A stretch of 64,000 nt of DNA from CALMEH01 sp964548225 (GTDB lineage: Bacteria > Acidobacteriota > Blastocatellia > Pyrinomonadales > Pyrinomonadaceae), in the NCBI GenBank assembly GCA_964548225.1, contig CAZJQP010000007.1:1-64000 (forward strand), read 5' to 3'. A program made the position numbers and the translations under genes. Shown piece by piece: positions 36,253-45,529 of this stretch (position 1 is its first letter; each line of letters begins with the position of its first letter). Below the pieces are notes generated by a model that was not told the DNA's origin, did not search any database, and saw only the letters and a program-made list of their open reading frames with translations.

Positions 36253-36738
36253 ATGAAACGCTTTTTTCAATGGATAACCGGCATCAGCATCTACGGTTTG
36301 TTTAACTTGCTTTTCGATGTTGTTGTTTATTCATTTGTTATATGGCAACTTGGGATTGTTTGGGGTGGCTTAATAATGGCGATTCCGTCCTTCTTATTAG
36401 ATTGGTATTCGGTGAAATTTTATGACGAATTTGAAAAAGATTTCTTGGCTATGGAAGAAATAAAGTCACTGCGAGATTACGAAGGGAAAAATCTTATAAA
36501 GCGACTCACTAAATTGATTCTCAGGAGGACACCACTATTTGTTCAATTCATCTTTTTTTCGCTCAAATTTAATCCATTTATTACAACAATTATGATGCGA
36601 AAAAGTGCATTTGAAGCGAAAGGAATGTCGCGCCGGGATTGTAAAATATTCGTCATCAGTTTCACAATCGGACAAATCTATTGGATTTTTCTAATTGCCG
36701 GCGGCGTTCAAGGCATAATATTTTTTTTCTCAAAATAA
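36253..36738 (+). CDS. Membrane protein of unknown function
   Basis: A 161-residue protein with about three hydrophobic segments (near YGLFNLLFDVVVYSFVIW, VWGGLIMAIPSFLLDW, and FVISFTIGQIYWIFLIAGG at the C-terminus) and a basic central loop. No family recognised. The gap to the SET-domain gene is 3 bases, so they are probably co-translated. Confidence 0.55.
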   Translation: MKRFFQWITGISIYGLFNLLFDVVVYSFVIWQLGIVWGGLIMAIPSFLLDWYSVKFYDEFEKDFLAMEEIKSLRDYEGKNLIKRLTKLILRRTPLFVQFIFFSLKFNPFITTIMMRKSAFEAKGMSRRDCKIFVISFTIGQIYWIFLIAGGVQGIIFFFSK

Positions 36739-36755
36739 TAATTTTTTTTACATAT

Positions 36756-36784
36756 TGGTAAGGTTGCCGATTTTGCGCGGTCTT
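36756..36784 (+). repeat. 29-bp direct repeat, right copy
   Basis: Second copy of TGGTAAGGTTGCCGATTTTG-starting repeat. In one frame it runs into about 50 open codons (to the TAG near 36935) that lack a start; these may be a gene remnant, but nothing in them is recognisable. Confidence 0.8.
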
Positions 36785-36948
36785 TATAAAGCAAAAGGTG
36801 AAAAAGTGTTTTGTGCGTCGCCTTTTGAAGTGAAAAGAGATTTAATTAATTTTCAACTTTCTTTCCGTTATCAATCGCCCGACGCATACCCGCCCATCAC
36901 TTTTGAAACGATTCAGATTTTAATATTCAAATAGGAGATTTCGGCTTT

Positions 36949-39900
36949 ATGGCACAGAAACCACAATTTTTATTTCAGTTTTTCGATAATTTTCGCAAAA
37001 TCAAATTTTTCTTACTAACTTCAATATTTTTTTTGCTAGCAATGTGTAGTTTCAAATCTACTTTTGCCGCGTGTCCTTCGCCTAATTTTATTATTGGACG
37101 AGGATTTCAATCAGGGGCAAGCAACTCCGGCTCAGTAGCGGGCGATTTCAATAATGATGGAAAAATTGATGTTGCAGTTATAAATAGCTTGGGATTTAAT
37201 TCGGTTGTTGCCGTAACGCTTGGAAACGGCGATGGAACTTTTCAAGCCCCGATGACAACACCAATGGAGCCGAACGGTGTTCGTTTGGCAACCGGAGATT
37301 TCAACCAAGACAATAAACTCGATCTTGCCGTTGCGCTTTCATCAGCCGGAGCAGTCGGAATAATGCTAGGGAATGGAAACGGAACATTCGGTCTTACCGA
37401 TTTATATACCGCACAACCCGGCACGAGCAGATTAGCCATTGCCGATTTCAACGGCGATTCAAGATTAGACATAGCCGCTTCAAACTTTACAGTCAACTCA
37501 TTCTCGGTATTTTTTGGAAATGCAAACGGCAGTTTCGGCACTGCAACCAATTATTCTGTTGATGGTTCAATCGGCGGACTTGCCTCTGCAGATTTTGATC
37601 AAGATGGAGATAATGACCTTTCAGTAGCGCACGGCGATAATGACGTTTCTAATACCGGAACAAGACTCAGTTATTATCGAAACAACGGAGCCGGAATATT
37701 TTCTCTTGTTTCTCAAAAAACAGGTTTATATACTTCAAGAGCGGAAGTAAAGGCTGAAGACATAACAGGCGATTCAGTTCCCGATATTGTAATGGGTGGC
37801 AGTTATCTTGCGGGACTTCCCGACCAAATTGCGCGTTTATACGCGTTTCGCACCGAGAATAGCGGCGGTCAAACTACATTTAACGATAATGGCAACAGGC
37901 AATGGGGAATTTCATTTTCAACAACAATTTCGGATATTGCTTTGGGAGATGTGAACAGTGACGGTCAAAAAGACATCGTTGCGCTCAATTCATACAATGG
38001 AAATTTATCCGTAATAATCACCGGAAATAATGGCGCATTTACCCCAAGTATCAATTATTACGCAGGAAACTCACCGCTTAACGTCTATCTCCGCGACCTC
38101 AACGGCGATACCAAACTAGATATTATCGTAACTAATTCAGGCGATTCTAAATTTAATATCTTATTGAACATCGGAAACGGACGATTTTCAGGTGCATACA
38201 GCGTATCAATGGTTCAAGCATCAAGAGATACAAATTCCGGTGGCGGATTTCATTTGGCTAATGTGAACAATGATTCATTTATTGACTTTTTCCAATATGG
38301 CGGCAGTCATGAAAATTCCTACCATACTGCGGCATTAGGAAATAGCACTGGAAATTTTAACGGGCAAGGAATTCTTAATCCTACGCCGGATGTCGCAAAT
38401 AACAGATATGCAGGAACTCTGGGTGATTTTAGCGGCGATGGTAAACCGGATTATTTACACGGCTGGTCTGATGCTTCGACGCTCAGACTAATGTTAGGTA
38501 ATGGAAACGGAGCATTTTCTTCATCTGGAAACTCATTTCAAATTCCGGGTATCCCGACTTGGGTTGTTTCCGGCGATTTTAACAACGACGCAAAATTAGA
38601 TGCAGTTGCAGCAATTACCACAAATCAAATTGCTTTTTTACGCGGCAACGGACAAGGCAGTTTTAATAGTGCCGTTATGACTTCTGTTGGAACACAACCT
38701 TTTTATGTGGTTGCCGCAGATTTCAACTCTGACGGCAATCTCGATTTGGCAACCGCGAATTATGCAAGCAATAATGTTTCAGTTCTTTTGGGCAATGGAA
38801 ACGGAACATTTGTTGCGGCAACAAATTACTCCGTCGGAACAAATCCGACACATATCACGGTTGCCGATCTTAATGCTGACGGTAAATCGGATTTAGTTGT
38901 GCCAAACTCAGGAGCAAACTCTGTTTCTGCTTTGTTTGGGAACGGTGTCGGCGGCTTCGGAACAGCAATGTCAATTACGGTAGGCACATTCCCACACTCA
39001 ACCGCAGTAGCCGATTTTAATAACGATGGTTTTGTAGATATTGTTACGGCAAATCGAGGTTCCGCTTCAAACTCGATTTCGTTAAACCTCGGAACAGGCA
39101 GCGGCTCATTCGGTGCGGCAACGCATATAACCTACGGAATGCACGAACCGCTTTGGATATTTGCCCAAGATACCAATTTAGACTCGCGTCCCGATTTAAT
39201 TATTGCTCAACGCCTATCGAATCAAGTAAATGTTTTGATAAATTCCTGTGAAGCATTCAATTTATTACGTCCCACACCTTTTGATTACGACGGCGACGGC
39301 AAGACAGACATTTCAATTTTCCGTCCGGCACAAGGCGAATGGTGGTATCAAAAATCTTCAAACGGCGGAAATTTTGCCGCGCAATTCGGTTCTTCGACCG
39401 ATAAAATTGTTCCCGCAGATTATACAGGGGATGATAAAACCGATTTTGCTTTTTTCCGTCCTTCAACAGGGCAATGGTTCGTTTTGAGAAGTGAAGATTT
39501 CTCGTTTTATGCTTTTCCGTTCGGTAATTCGACCGACACGCCTGTTCCGGCTGATTATGACGGCGACGGCAAGGCAGATGCGGCGGTTTTTCGTGAATCT
39601 TCTTTGACTTGGTTTATCAATAAATCGAGTGGCGGAACGGACATTATCGGCTTCGGATCGGCGGGCGATAAGCCTGTTGTCGGAGATTATGACGGCGACG
39701 GCAAGGCGGATATTGCGATTTACCGCAACAACGGCGGAGTTGGCGAATGGTGGATTCGTCGAAGTTCTAACGGCAGTGTTTTTGCCGCGCAATTCGGCGC
39801 AAGCACAGACAAAGCCGTGCAAGGCGATTACACGGGCGACGGTAAAACCGACATTGCCGTCTGGCGACCTTCAAACGGAAATTGGTTTATTTTGCGTTCG

Positions 39901-40107
39901 GAAGATTTTTCATTCTACGCTTTTCCGTTCGGCGCAAACGGCGACATGCCTGTTGCCGGAGATTACGATGGCGACGGCAAAACCGACGCAGGCGTTTTTC
40001 GTCCGACAAGTCAGACTTGGTTTATAAATCGTTCAACGAGCGGAACTCTAATTCAGCAATTCGGCATCAACGGAGATTTGCCGACTCCGAATGCTTTTGT
40101 GCCGTAA
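36949..40107 (+). CDS. Secreted VCBS/FG-GAP repeat protein
   Basis: A 1052-residue exoprotein with a signal peptide after a basic N-terminus (hydrophobic FFLLTSIFFLLAMCSF, about 24-40). The body is a run of FG-GAP/VCBS repeats with calcium-binding D-x-[ND]-x-D-x-x-x-D loops (DFNNDGKIDVAV, DFNGDSRLDIAA, DLNADGKSDLVV). The last 260 residues switch to another repeat (YDGDGKTDISIFRP, WFINRS, FGxxxDxPVPADY) and end in PTPNAFVP. It probably folds as beta-propellers at the cell surface. A fragment of a similar C-terminus lies at 49729-49843. The ribosome site is AGGAGA. Confidence 0.88.
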   Translation: MAQKPQFLFQFFDNFRKIKFFLLTSIFFLLAMCSFKSTFAACPSPNFIIGRGFQSGASNSGSVAGDFNNDGKIDVAVINSLGFNSVVAVTLGNGDGTFQAPMTTPMEPNGVRLATGDFNQDNKLDLAVALSSAGAVGIMLGNGNGTFGLTDLYTAQPGTSRLAIADFNGDSRLDIAASNFTVNSFSVFFGNANGSFGTATNYSVDGSIGGLASADFDQDGDNDLSVAHGDNDVSNTGTRLSYYRNNGAGIFSLVSQKTGLYTSRAEVKAEDITGDSVPDIVMGGSYLAGLPDQIARLYAFRTENSGGQTTFNDNGNRQWGISFSTTISDIALGDVNSDGQKDIVALNSYNGNLSVIITGNNGAFTPSINYYAGNSPLNVYLRDLNGDTKLDIIVTNSGDSKFNILLNIGNGRFSGAYSVSMVQASRDTNSGGGFHLANVNNDSFIDFFQYGGSHENSYHTAALGNSTGNFNGQGILNPTPDVANNRYAGTLGDFSGDGKPDYLHGWSDASTLRLMLGNGNGAFSSSGNSFQIPGIPTWVVSGDFNNDAKLDAVAAITTNQIAFLRGNGQGSFNSAVMTSVGTQPFYVVAADFNSDGNLDLATANYASNNVSVLLGNGNGTFVAATNYSVGTNPTHITVADLNADGKSDLVVPNSGANSVSALFGNGVGGFGTAMSITVGTFPHSTAVADFNNDGFVDIVTANRGSASNSISLNLGTGSGSFGAATHITYGMHEPLWIFAQDTNLDSRPDLIIAQRLSNQVNVLINSCEAFNLLRPTPFDYDGDGKTDISIFRPAQGEWWYQKSSNGGNFAAQFGSSTDKIVPADYTGDDKTDFAFFRPSTGQWFVLRSEDFSFYAFPFGNSTDTPVPADYDGDGKADAAVFRESSLTWFINKSSGGTDIIGFGSAGDKPVVGDYDGDGKADIAIYRNNGGVGEWWIRRSSNGSVFAAQFGASTDKAVQGDYTGDGKTDIAVWRPSNGNWFILRSEDFSFYAFPFGANGDMPVAGDYDGDGKTDAGVFRPTSQTWFINRSTSGTLIQQFGINGDLPTPNAFVP

Positions 40108-40142
40108 TATTTTTGAGTTGAAACTTCTCTCATATTACAATG

Positions 40143-40190
40143 GCGGCGGGTTTTCTAATGATAAATTATCATTAGAAAACTTGCCGCCGG
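40143..40190. terminator. Strong stem-loop after the VCBS gene
   Basis: CGGCGGGTTTTCTAATGAT pairs with ATCATTAGAAAACTTGCCGCCG. It lies between the VCBS stop and the sigma-like gene at 40207. There is no U-run after it, so it could terminate or protect the mRNA end. Confidence 0.5.
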
Positions 40191-40206
40191 AGAAATTTTC
40201 AAAATT

Positions 40207-41229
40207 ATGCCGAAAGACATTTTTCCAAATGAAAACGATGTCGTTTTGCTGCCGTTTTTGTCGGCGGAAAGCGAAATCGTGTCGGAAGAATGTTTGAATC
40301 GGTTGTTTGAAGAAACCGTTATTCCACAGATTCGGAAGGTTTTAGCCTCATACCTCACCCTCACTTTTGATGAAAAGGAAGAGATTCAATCGGACGCGCA
40401 AACGCGGATTTTGAAGGTTTTGTGGAAACTTCGTGCGGGCAAAAACAGCTTCGTCAAACCAATAAACAATTTGTCGGCTTATACTTCGACCGTAACTTTT
40501 AATTGTCGTAAGGATTTTATTTTGAGCAAGCAACCCGAATGGCGGCGCAATGATAATCGTCTGCGGCGGATGCGCGACGGCGGCGAATTGATTTTTTTTA
40601 CTGATGGTGAAGGCGTTCAATTTGTTTGTTTGGAATTGCAGACGGAAAACGCTTCGGAGATGGAATTTGATGAAATTGTTTCGCAGGTTTGTCGAAAATA
40701 TCCGAATCATTTGTTTTTGAAAACTCAGATACTTGCGCCTTCGATTTTGAAAACGGCGAATGGCGCGTTGCCGAAAAATATATTGCTCAAGGCGATTTTG
40801 GAGATTACGGACGCGGTAAATATCGAAGAAATCGAACTGCCGGAAGAAATGTTTGAATACGCCCGAAAAGATGATTTTATCGCCAAGCGTCAGAAAAATT
40901 ATCTGCGGCGGATTTGGGATGAAATCAAGACTTTTCCGCCGAATCAGCGGAAGGTTTTGATTCTGAGTTTGAAGGAATCGCACCGGACAGAAGTCGTTAC
41001 TTTGCTTTTGAAAAAGCGAATTGCGACGATTAAGGAAATTGCCGACGCTTTGGAAGTAAATTTGGAAGAATTTTCCGAAATCTTTGCGAAATTGCCGATG
41101 TCGAGCGCGGAAATCGCCGAGTTTTTAGGCATCGAAGACGGCGAAAACTCATCGAAAGAGCAAAAGGTTGATAATCTGCGAAGCACCGCACGAAAACTTT
41201 TGCGGAGCAGATTGGGAATAAAAAAATAA
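40207..41229 (+). CDS. Divergent sigma-70-like factor
   Basis: A 340-residue protein with the layout of a sigma factor but weak motifs. Residues about 30-110 resemble region 2 (VIPQIRKVLASYL, EIQSDAQTRILKVLWKL, INNLSAYTSTVTFNCRKDFI). Residues about 225-335 resemble region 4 (FPPNQRKVLILSL, then ATIKEIADALEV and MSSAEIAEFLGIE with DNLRSTARKLLRSRLG). It is followed by a zinc-finger membrane protein of anti-sigma type and a CHAT protein, which supports the call. A long perfect hairpin separates it from the next gene. Confidence 0.65.
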   Translation: MPKDIFPNENDVVLLPFLSAESEIVSEECLNRLFEETVIPQIRKVLASYLTLTFDEKEEIQSDAQTRILKVLWKLRAGKNSFVKPINNLSAYTSTVTFNCRKDFILSKQPEWRRNDNRLRRMRDGGELIFFTDGEGVQFVCLELQTENASEMEFDEIVSQVCRKYPNHLFLKTQILAPSILKTANGALPKNILLKAILEITDAVNIEEIELPEEMFEYARKDDFIAKRQKNYLRRIWDEIKTFPPNQRKVLILSLKESHRTEVVTLLLKKRIATIKEIADALEVNLEEFSEIFAKLPMSSAEIAEFLGIEDGENSSKEQKVDNLRSTARKLLRSRLGIKK

Positions 41230-41303
41230 GTTTCTAGTTTCTGGTTTCCGGTTTCTGGTCATTTGGTCTTAACCAGAAACCGGAAACCAGAAACTAGAAA
41301 CTT
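41228..41303. repeat. Perfect 32-bp heptamer hairpin at sigma/anti-sigma junction
   Basis: Left arm 41228-41259 (AAGTTTCTAGTTTCTGGTTT...) and right arm 41272-41303 are exact reverse complements around a 12-base loop. It begins in the stop codon of the sigma-like gene and ends 7 bases before the next start. The right arm leaves little room for a ribosome site. Confidence 0.9.
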
Positions 41304-41310
41304 GAATAAA

Positions 41311-42528
41311 ATGAGTAAGCATTTAAACGAAGTCAAGTTAAAAAATTACGGTGAGAGCAATTTGTCGCCGCGTGAGTTTTTGCGTGTGCAGGCGCATCTT
41401 GAAACTTGCGAAGATTGCGAAAGGAGGTTGGACGAGATGTTTCCAAATATTGTCGAACGCGAGGAAGCGTTGTTAATGGAAGATTTGGCGGATGAAACGA
41501 TGCGCGATTTTCATCTGAATTATGATGAACATTTGAAGCCTTATATTTATCAAACGATTGATGCAGTCGAGCGCGAGATTGTTGAAAGCCACGTTGAGAT
41601 TTGTTCCGATTGCCGTGAGGATTTGCGCGATTTGTTGCAGTTTCACGAAGAATTAGAGCGCGAAAAAGAAATCCGCGAACTTTCAAAACCACGTTTTTGG
41701 ACGACGGTTTCCGAATGGTTTTCCGCACCGAATCACAAAGCGGTTTGGCTGGCATTGGCTTCGATTTTTGTTTTGAGCGGCGCGTTTTTGATTTGGCTTT
41801 TTGTTTCGCCCACTACAAATGAAATCGTGCAAAACCCGACGAATACAACCGATTTTCCGATAAATCAAACTGCGCCGAATATCGCTCAAACGCCAACGAT
41901 AAATCAGAACGCACCGAAAATGAATTTGACAAATTTGTCGGAAAATAAAAATCAAAACACAAATGAACCACCGAAAGAAATTGAAATGGCGGCACTCGTT
42001 TTGCCGAAATTTTTGAATGAATTGCGAATAAATGAAAACGAAACTCTGCGCGGAAACAACGATTTGCCGACGCAGAAAATTGCCGTCATTGCGCCAAACG
42101 GCAAAGTCATTCGTGGTTCATCGCCGATTTTATCTTGGCGAAATGTTCCGACTGCGGAAAATTATGAAGTTTCGGTTTTTGACAATGATTTTAATAAAAT
42201 TGCCACAACCGAAAATCTCAAAGGCAATTCGTGGCGCGTCCCAAATTTGACGAAAGGTAAAATTTATCAATGGCAAGTTAGCGCAAAATCAATTTCGGCA
42301 GATGGCAAAACGCAAAATTATCTCGGACAAGGAAAATTTTACATCCTCAGCCAAACGGATGAAAACAAAATAAATCAAGCGCGAAACTCGCTCGAAAAAG
42401 GTAAAGCTTTTGCCGAAGCCGGACTTTTGCGCGAAGCCGAAAACGAATTTCGACAATATCTCAAACAAAATCCGAATTCCGAAAATGCCAAAAAATTTCT
42501 GCGCCAAATCGAGCAAGCGCAAAGATAA
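41311..42528 (+). CDS. Membrane anti-sigma-like protein with two zinc-finger HC2 motifs
   Basis: The start is placed at 41311 (MSKHLNEVKL); an in-frame upstream start lies inside the hairpin. Of 405 residues, two zf-HC2 motifs come first: H29/C33/C36 (HLETCEDC) and H94/C98/C101 (HVEICSDC). One membrane helix follows (about 143-166). Outside are an N/T/P-rich linker, an FnIII-like domain (about 270-345: SPILSWRNVPTAENYEVSVF) and a TPR-like helix pair at the end. Such proteins hold a sigma factor at the membrane until a signal arrives. The partner is presumably the sigma-like factor just upstream. Confidence 0.8.
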   Translation: MSKHLNEVKLKNYGESNLSPREFLRVQAHLETCEDCERRLDEMFPNIVEREEALLMEDLADETMRDFHLNYDEHLKPYIYQTIDAVEREIVESHVEICSDCREDLRDLLQFHEELEREKEIRELSKPRFWTTVSEWFSAPNHKAVWLALASIFVLSGAFLIWLFVSPTTNEIVQNPTNTTDFPINQTAPNIAQTPTINQNAPKMNLTNLSENKNQNTNEPPKEIEMAALVLPKFLNELRINENETLRGNNDLPTQKIAVIAPNGKVIRGSSPILSWRNVPTAENYEVSVFDNDFNKIATTENLKGNSWRVPNLTKGKIYQWQVSAKSISADGKTQNYLGQGKFYILSQTDENKINQARNSLEKGKAFAEAGLLREAENEFRQYLKQNPNSENAKKFLRQIEQAQR

Positions 42529-42532
42529 TTTT

Positions 42533-42604
42533 AACCGCGAAAGACGTGAAAGCGACGCGAAAAGCAAACAAAATTTTCTGCGTGTTTTTGCGTATTTCGC
42601 GGTT
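42533..42604. repeat. Hairpin at anti-sigma/CHAT junction
   Basis: AACCGCGAAAGACGTGAAAG on the left pairs imperfectly with TTTTTGCGTATTTCGCGGTT on the right. It may slow transcription into the CHAT gene. Confidence 0.65.
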
Positions 42605-42652
42605 TAATCTTAAAATCGGTCTGTTCAAAAAATTCGAGAGGTAATTTAAAGA

Positions 42653-45442
42653 ATGAAAGCTACAAAATCTGTCTTTCTGTTTATTTTGATTTTTTCATCG
42701 TCGCTTTTTGCTCAAACCGATGACGAAAAAATCGTTCGCACAACGATTGAAAATTTCTATTTTGCTTTTCAAAAAAAAGATGAAATGAGTCTGAAACAAT
42801 TCTGGAAAGCGGATTCTGGATTTGCGAATGATTTTTTCAAACAAACCAATTCTTTATTTACTCAAAACGAAACGATTTCGATACAAAATCTGAAATTTAC
42901 CAATTCATATTTCAAAGATGACATTTTCCGCCAACGTATTTCGATTGAAATTCAAAACAAACCGCAAAATCTGACATTTTTGTTTGTTAAAGAAAATGAA
43001 GTTTGGAAAATTTGGCGCACCCGTCCGAGCGAAGAAGATTTGATGTTTCAGCTGATAAATGCCGAAAATGATGAAGAACGAAGCAAACTTTTAAGCGACA
43101 ATTCGGGTTTGCAAAATTCGTCTTTGTGCGGTTTGATAGCTTATATTTTGTTTGAATTGGGCGATGCCGGAAAAATAGAACTCGGTTATAAAATGGCGGA
43201 CATCGGCTTTATCGTCGCAAAAAATTCGGATGATAAAAAATGTTACGGCAGAATGATTTACCGGCGTGGTTTGGTAACCTCATCGAAAGGCGAAATTGCC
43301 GAAGCAACCAAAGAATATTTCAACGCACTCGAATTTGCCAAGCAACACGACGACAAAGCTCTCGAAGCAATCGCGCTTTATTACATTGCTATTGCTTACG
43401 GTTCGCAGAATAATTTCAAACTCAGTTTGGAATATTTGAATAAAGCCTCCGTTTTGGCTGAAGAATTAAATCACATTCCGTTAAAAAGACAAATCTTAAA
43501 TCTTCGGGCAATAAACACAACCGACCTGAAAGAACAACTTTCAGCTTTGAATCAACTGCTCAAAATGCAGCAAGAAGCCGGAAATATTTACGGCGAAGCG
43601 GCAACTTTGGGCAATATCGCCTTTTGCTATTCGGATATGGGCGACCACGAAAAAGCCATTGAAACAATGGAGATTGCCGTCAAAAAATTTGAGCAAATCG
43701 GCTTTAAATACGAATTGATTGAAGCATTTATGGGGTTAAGTTCGTTTAATTCTTTTCTGGGGCGCGATGAAATTGCGCTTAATTGGAGCGAAAAGGCTTA
43801 CCAAATTGCTTTGGAAACTGGGAAAAGCCCTGCAAATCCGTTAAATCAAAAATTTCATTTAAATCGAAAAAAAGGAAATCTGCCCGAAGCTAAAAAAAAT
43901 GCTTTGGAAGCGATAAAATATATCGAAGAAGCACGACCAAAATTACTGTCCGACACCGAAACGCAAGCGAGATTTTTAAGAGGGCAAGCGCAGCATTATG
44001 AAAATTTGACGCTGATTTTAAGCGAATTGAAGGAAAATGAAGACGCGCTAAAATCTGCCGAATTGTTCAAAGGCAGAGTTTTATTCGATATTATCCAAAC
44101 CGGCAAACCTTCGATTTCAAAGGCTTTATCAGCAGAAGAACAGACGACACAAACAAAATTAAAGCAATCAATCAATGAAATAAGTCGAGAATTGACACGC
44201 GAAAATCAAAGAGAATATCAAAATAAACCGCGAATTGCTGATTTGGAAAAAAAACTCGGTCAGGCGCGGCTTGATTACGAAGATTTTCAACTAAAACTCT
44301 ACGCGACAAAACCCGAATTAAGAATAAGACGCGGCGAATTTCAGCCGATTTCGCTTGATGAAATTTCCGCGCTTTTTCCCGATGAAAAAACCGCTTTTTT
44401 GGAGTTTGCGGTAACGGGCGGCAAAACTTTTCTCTATGTCATCACGAAAAACGGCGGCAAACCTTTATTGCAAATTTATCCGATTGAACTGAAAAAAGAA
44501 GATTTGCAAAAACAGGTCGGCGAATTTCATAAAATAATTTCCGATTCGGCAATCAATCTGAATTATAAAGAACCTGCCCGCAAACTTTTCGATTTACTCT
44601 TAAAACCCGCGTCCGCCCAACTCCGCGGCAAAACTTCGCTCGTCATAATTCCCGATTCGTTTCTTTGGGAAATTTCTTTTCAAGCGTTAATTACGGCAGA
44701 AAATCGTTTTTTGATTGAAGATTTCGATATTTCCTACGCGCCGTCGCTGACGGTTTTGCGCGAAATGCAAAAAAAGCCGCGAAAACCTTCCACTACGCCA
44801 ACACTTCTGGCTTTCGGCAATCCGCGTTTCGATTCAAATACGACAACAATTTTGGCGGAAAAACGCGGCACAAAACTCGGCGATTTACCTTCGGCGGAAA
44901 AAGAAGTTGATTTTTTGGGAAAACTCTACGGCGCAAAACAAAGTAGAATTTACAAACGAATATCGGCAACCGAAACCGTGTTCAAAGAAAATTCTAAAGG
45001 CTTCGACATTCTGCATTTTGCCACGCACGGCATTTTGGATAATCAAAATCCGATGTATTCGGCAATCGTTTTGTCTTCGACGGATAAATCGGAGGAAGAC
45101 GGTTTGCTCGAAGCGTGGGAATTGGCGGAAATGAATCTCAGTGCCGATTTAGCTGTTCTTTCGGCTTGCGAAACGGGACGCGGCGCATTTGTCGGCGAAG
45201 GAATTGTCGGACTTTCTTGGGCTTTTTTTATTGCCGGAGTGCCGCGTGTCGTTGCCAGTCAATGGAAAGTAGAATCAGCAAGCACGGCGGAATTGATGAC
45301 CGAATTTCATCGGAACTTAAAGTTTAATAAAAACAATTCAGTTGCAAAATCTTTGCAGACAGCAATGCAAAAACAGTTAAAAAATCCGCGCTTGCGGCAT
45401 CCGTTCTATTGGTCGGGTTTTATTTCAATCGGGCGAAATTAG
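42653..45442 (+). CDS. Secreted NTF2-TPR-CHAT protease-like protein
   Basis: A 929-residue protein with a signal peptide (about 1-20, SSSLFAQ), an NTF2-like domain (about 25-130), six or more TPRs (about 190-430), a coiled linker, and a C-terminal CHAT domain (about 600-925). The caspase-like dyad is visible: H788 and H792 in LHFATHG and C839 in LSACETG, followed by GLSWAFFIAGVPRVVASQW. CHAT proteases cleave specific partners upon a signal. With an export signal and a sigma/anti-sigma pair upstream, one idea is that it cleaves the outer part of the anti-sigma protein. That is inference. Confidence 0.87.
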   Translation: MKATKSVFLFILIFSSSLFAQTDDEKIVRTTIENFYFAFQKKDEMSLKQFWKADSGFANDFFKQTNSLFTQNETISIQNLKFTNSYFKDDIFRQRISIEIQNKPQNLTFLFVKENEVWKIWRTRPSEEDLMFQLINAENDEERSKLLSDNSGLQNSSLCGLIAYILFELGDAGKIELGYKMADIGFIVAKNSDDKKCYGRMIYRRGLVTSSKGEIAEATKEYFNALEFAKQHDDKALEAIALYYIAIAYGSQNNFKLSLEYLNKASVLAEELNHIPLKRQILNLRAINTTDLKEQLSALNQLLKMQQEAGNIYGEAATLGNIAFCYSDMGDHEKAIETMEIAVKKFEQIGFKYELIEAFMGLSSFNSFLGRDEIALNWSEKAYQIALETGKSPANPLNQKFHLNRKKGNLPEAKKNALEAIKYIEEARPKLLSDTETQARFLRGQAQHYENLTLILSELKENEDALKSAELFKGRVLFDIIQTGKPSISKALSAEEQTTQTKLKQSINEISRELTRENQREYQNKPRIADLEKKLGQARLDYEDFQLKLYATKPELRIRRGEFQPISLDEISALFPDEKTAFLEFAVTGGKTFLYVITKNGGKPLLQIYPIELKKEDLQKQVGEFHKIISDSAINLNYKEPARKLFDLLLKPASAQLRGKTSLVIIPDSFLWEISFQALITAENRFLIEDFDISYAPSLTVLREMQKKPRKPSTTPTLLAFGNPRFDSNTTTILAEKRGTKLGDLPSAEKEVDFLGKLYGAKQSRIYKRISATETVFKENSKGFDILHFATHGILDNQNPMYSAIVLSSTDKSEEDGLLEAWELAEMNLSADLAVLSACETGRGAFVGEGIVGLSWAFFIAGVPRVVASQWKVESASTAELMTEFHRNLKFNKNNSVAKSLQTAMQKQLKNPRLRHPFYWSGFISIGRN

Positions 45443-45529
45443 TCGAAACAGTAAAAAATCGGGTTACATTTTTGTTCTTTATGGTTTATAATCATTTTTA
45501 ACAAAATCAAACGGACTGATGCGGAAATT

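Noticed and set aside
36787..36938. Gene of about 50 codons after the right 29-bp repeat
   Set aside because: No start codon or ribosome site; residues are not recognisable. Noted only as a possible remnant.
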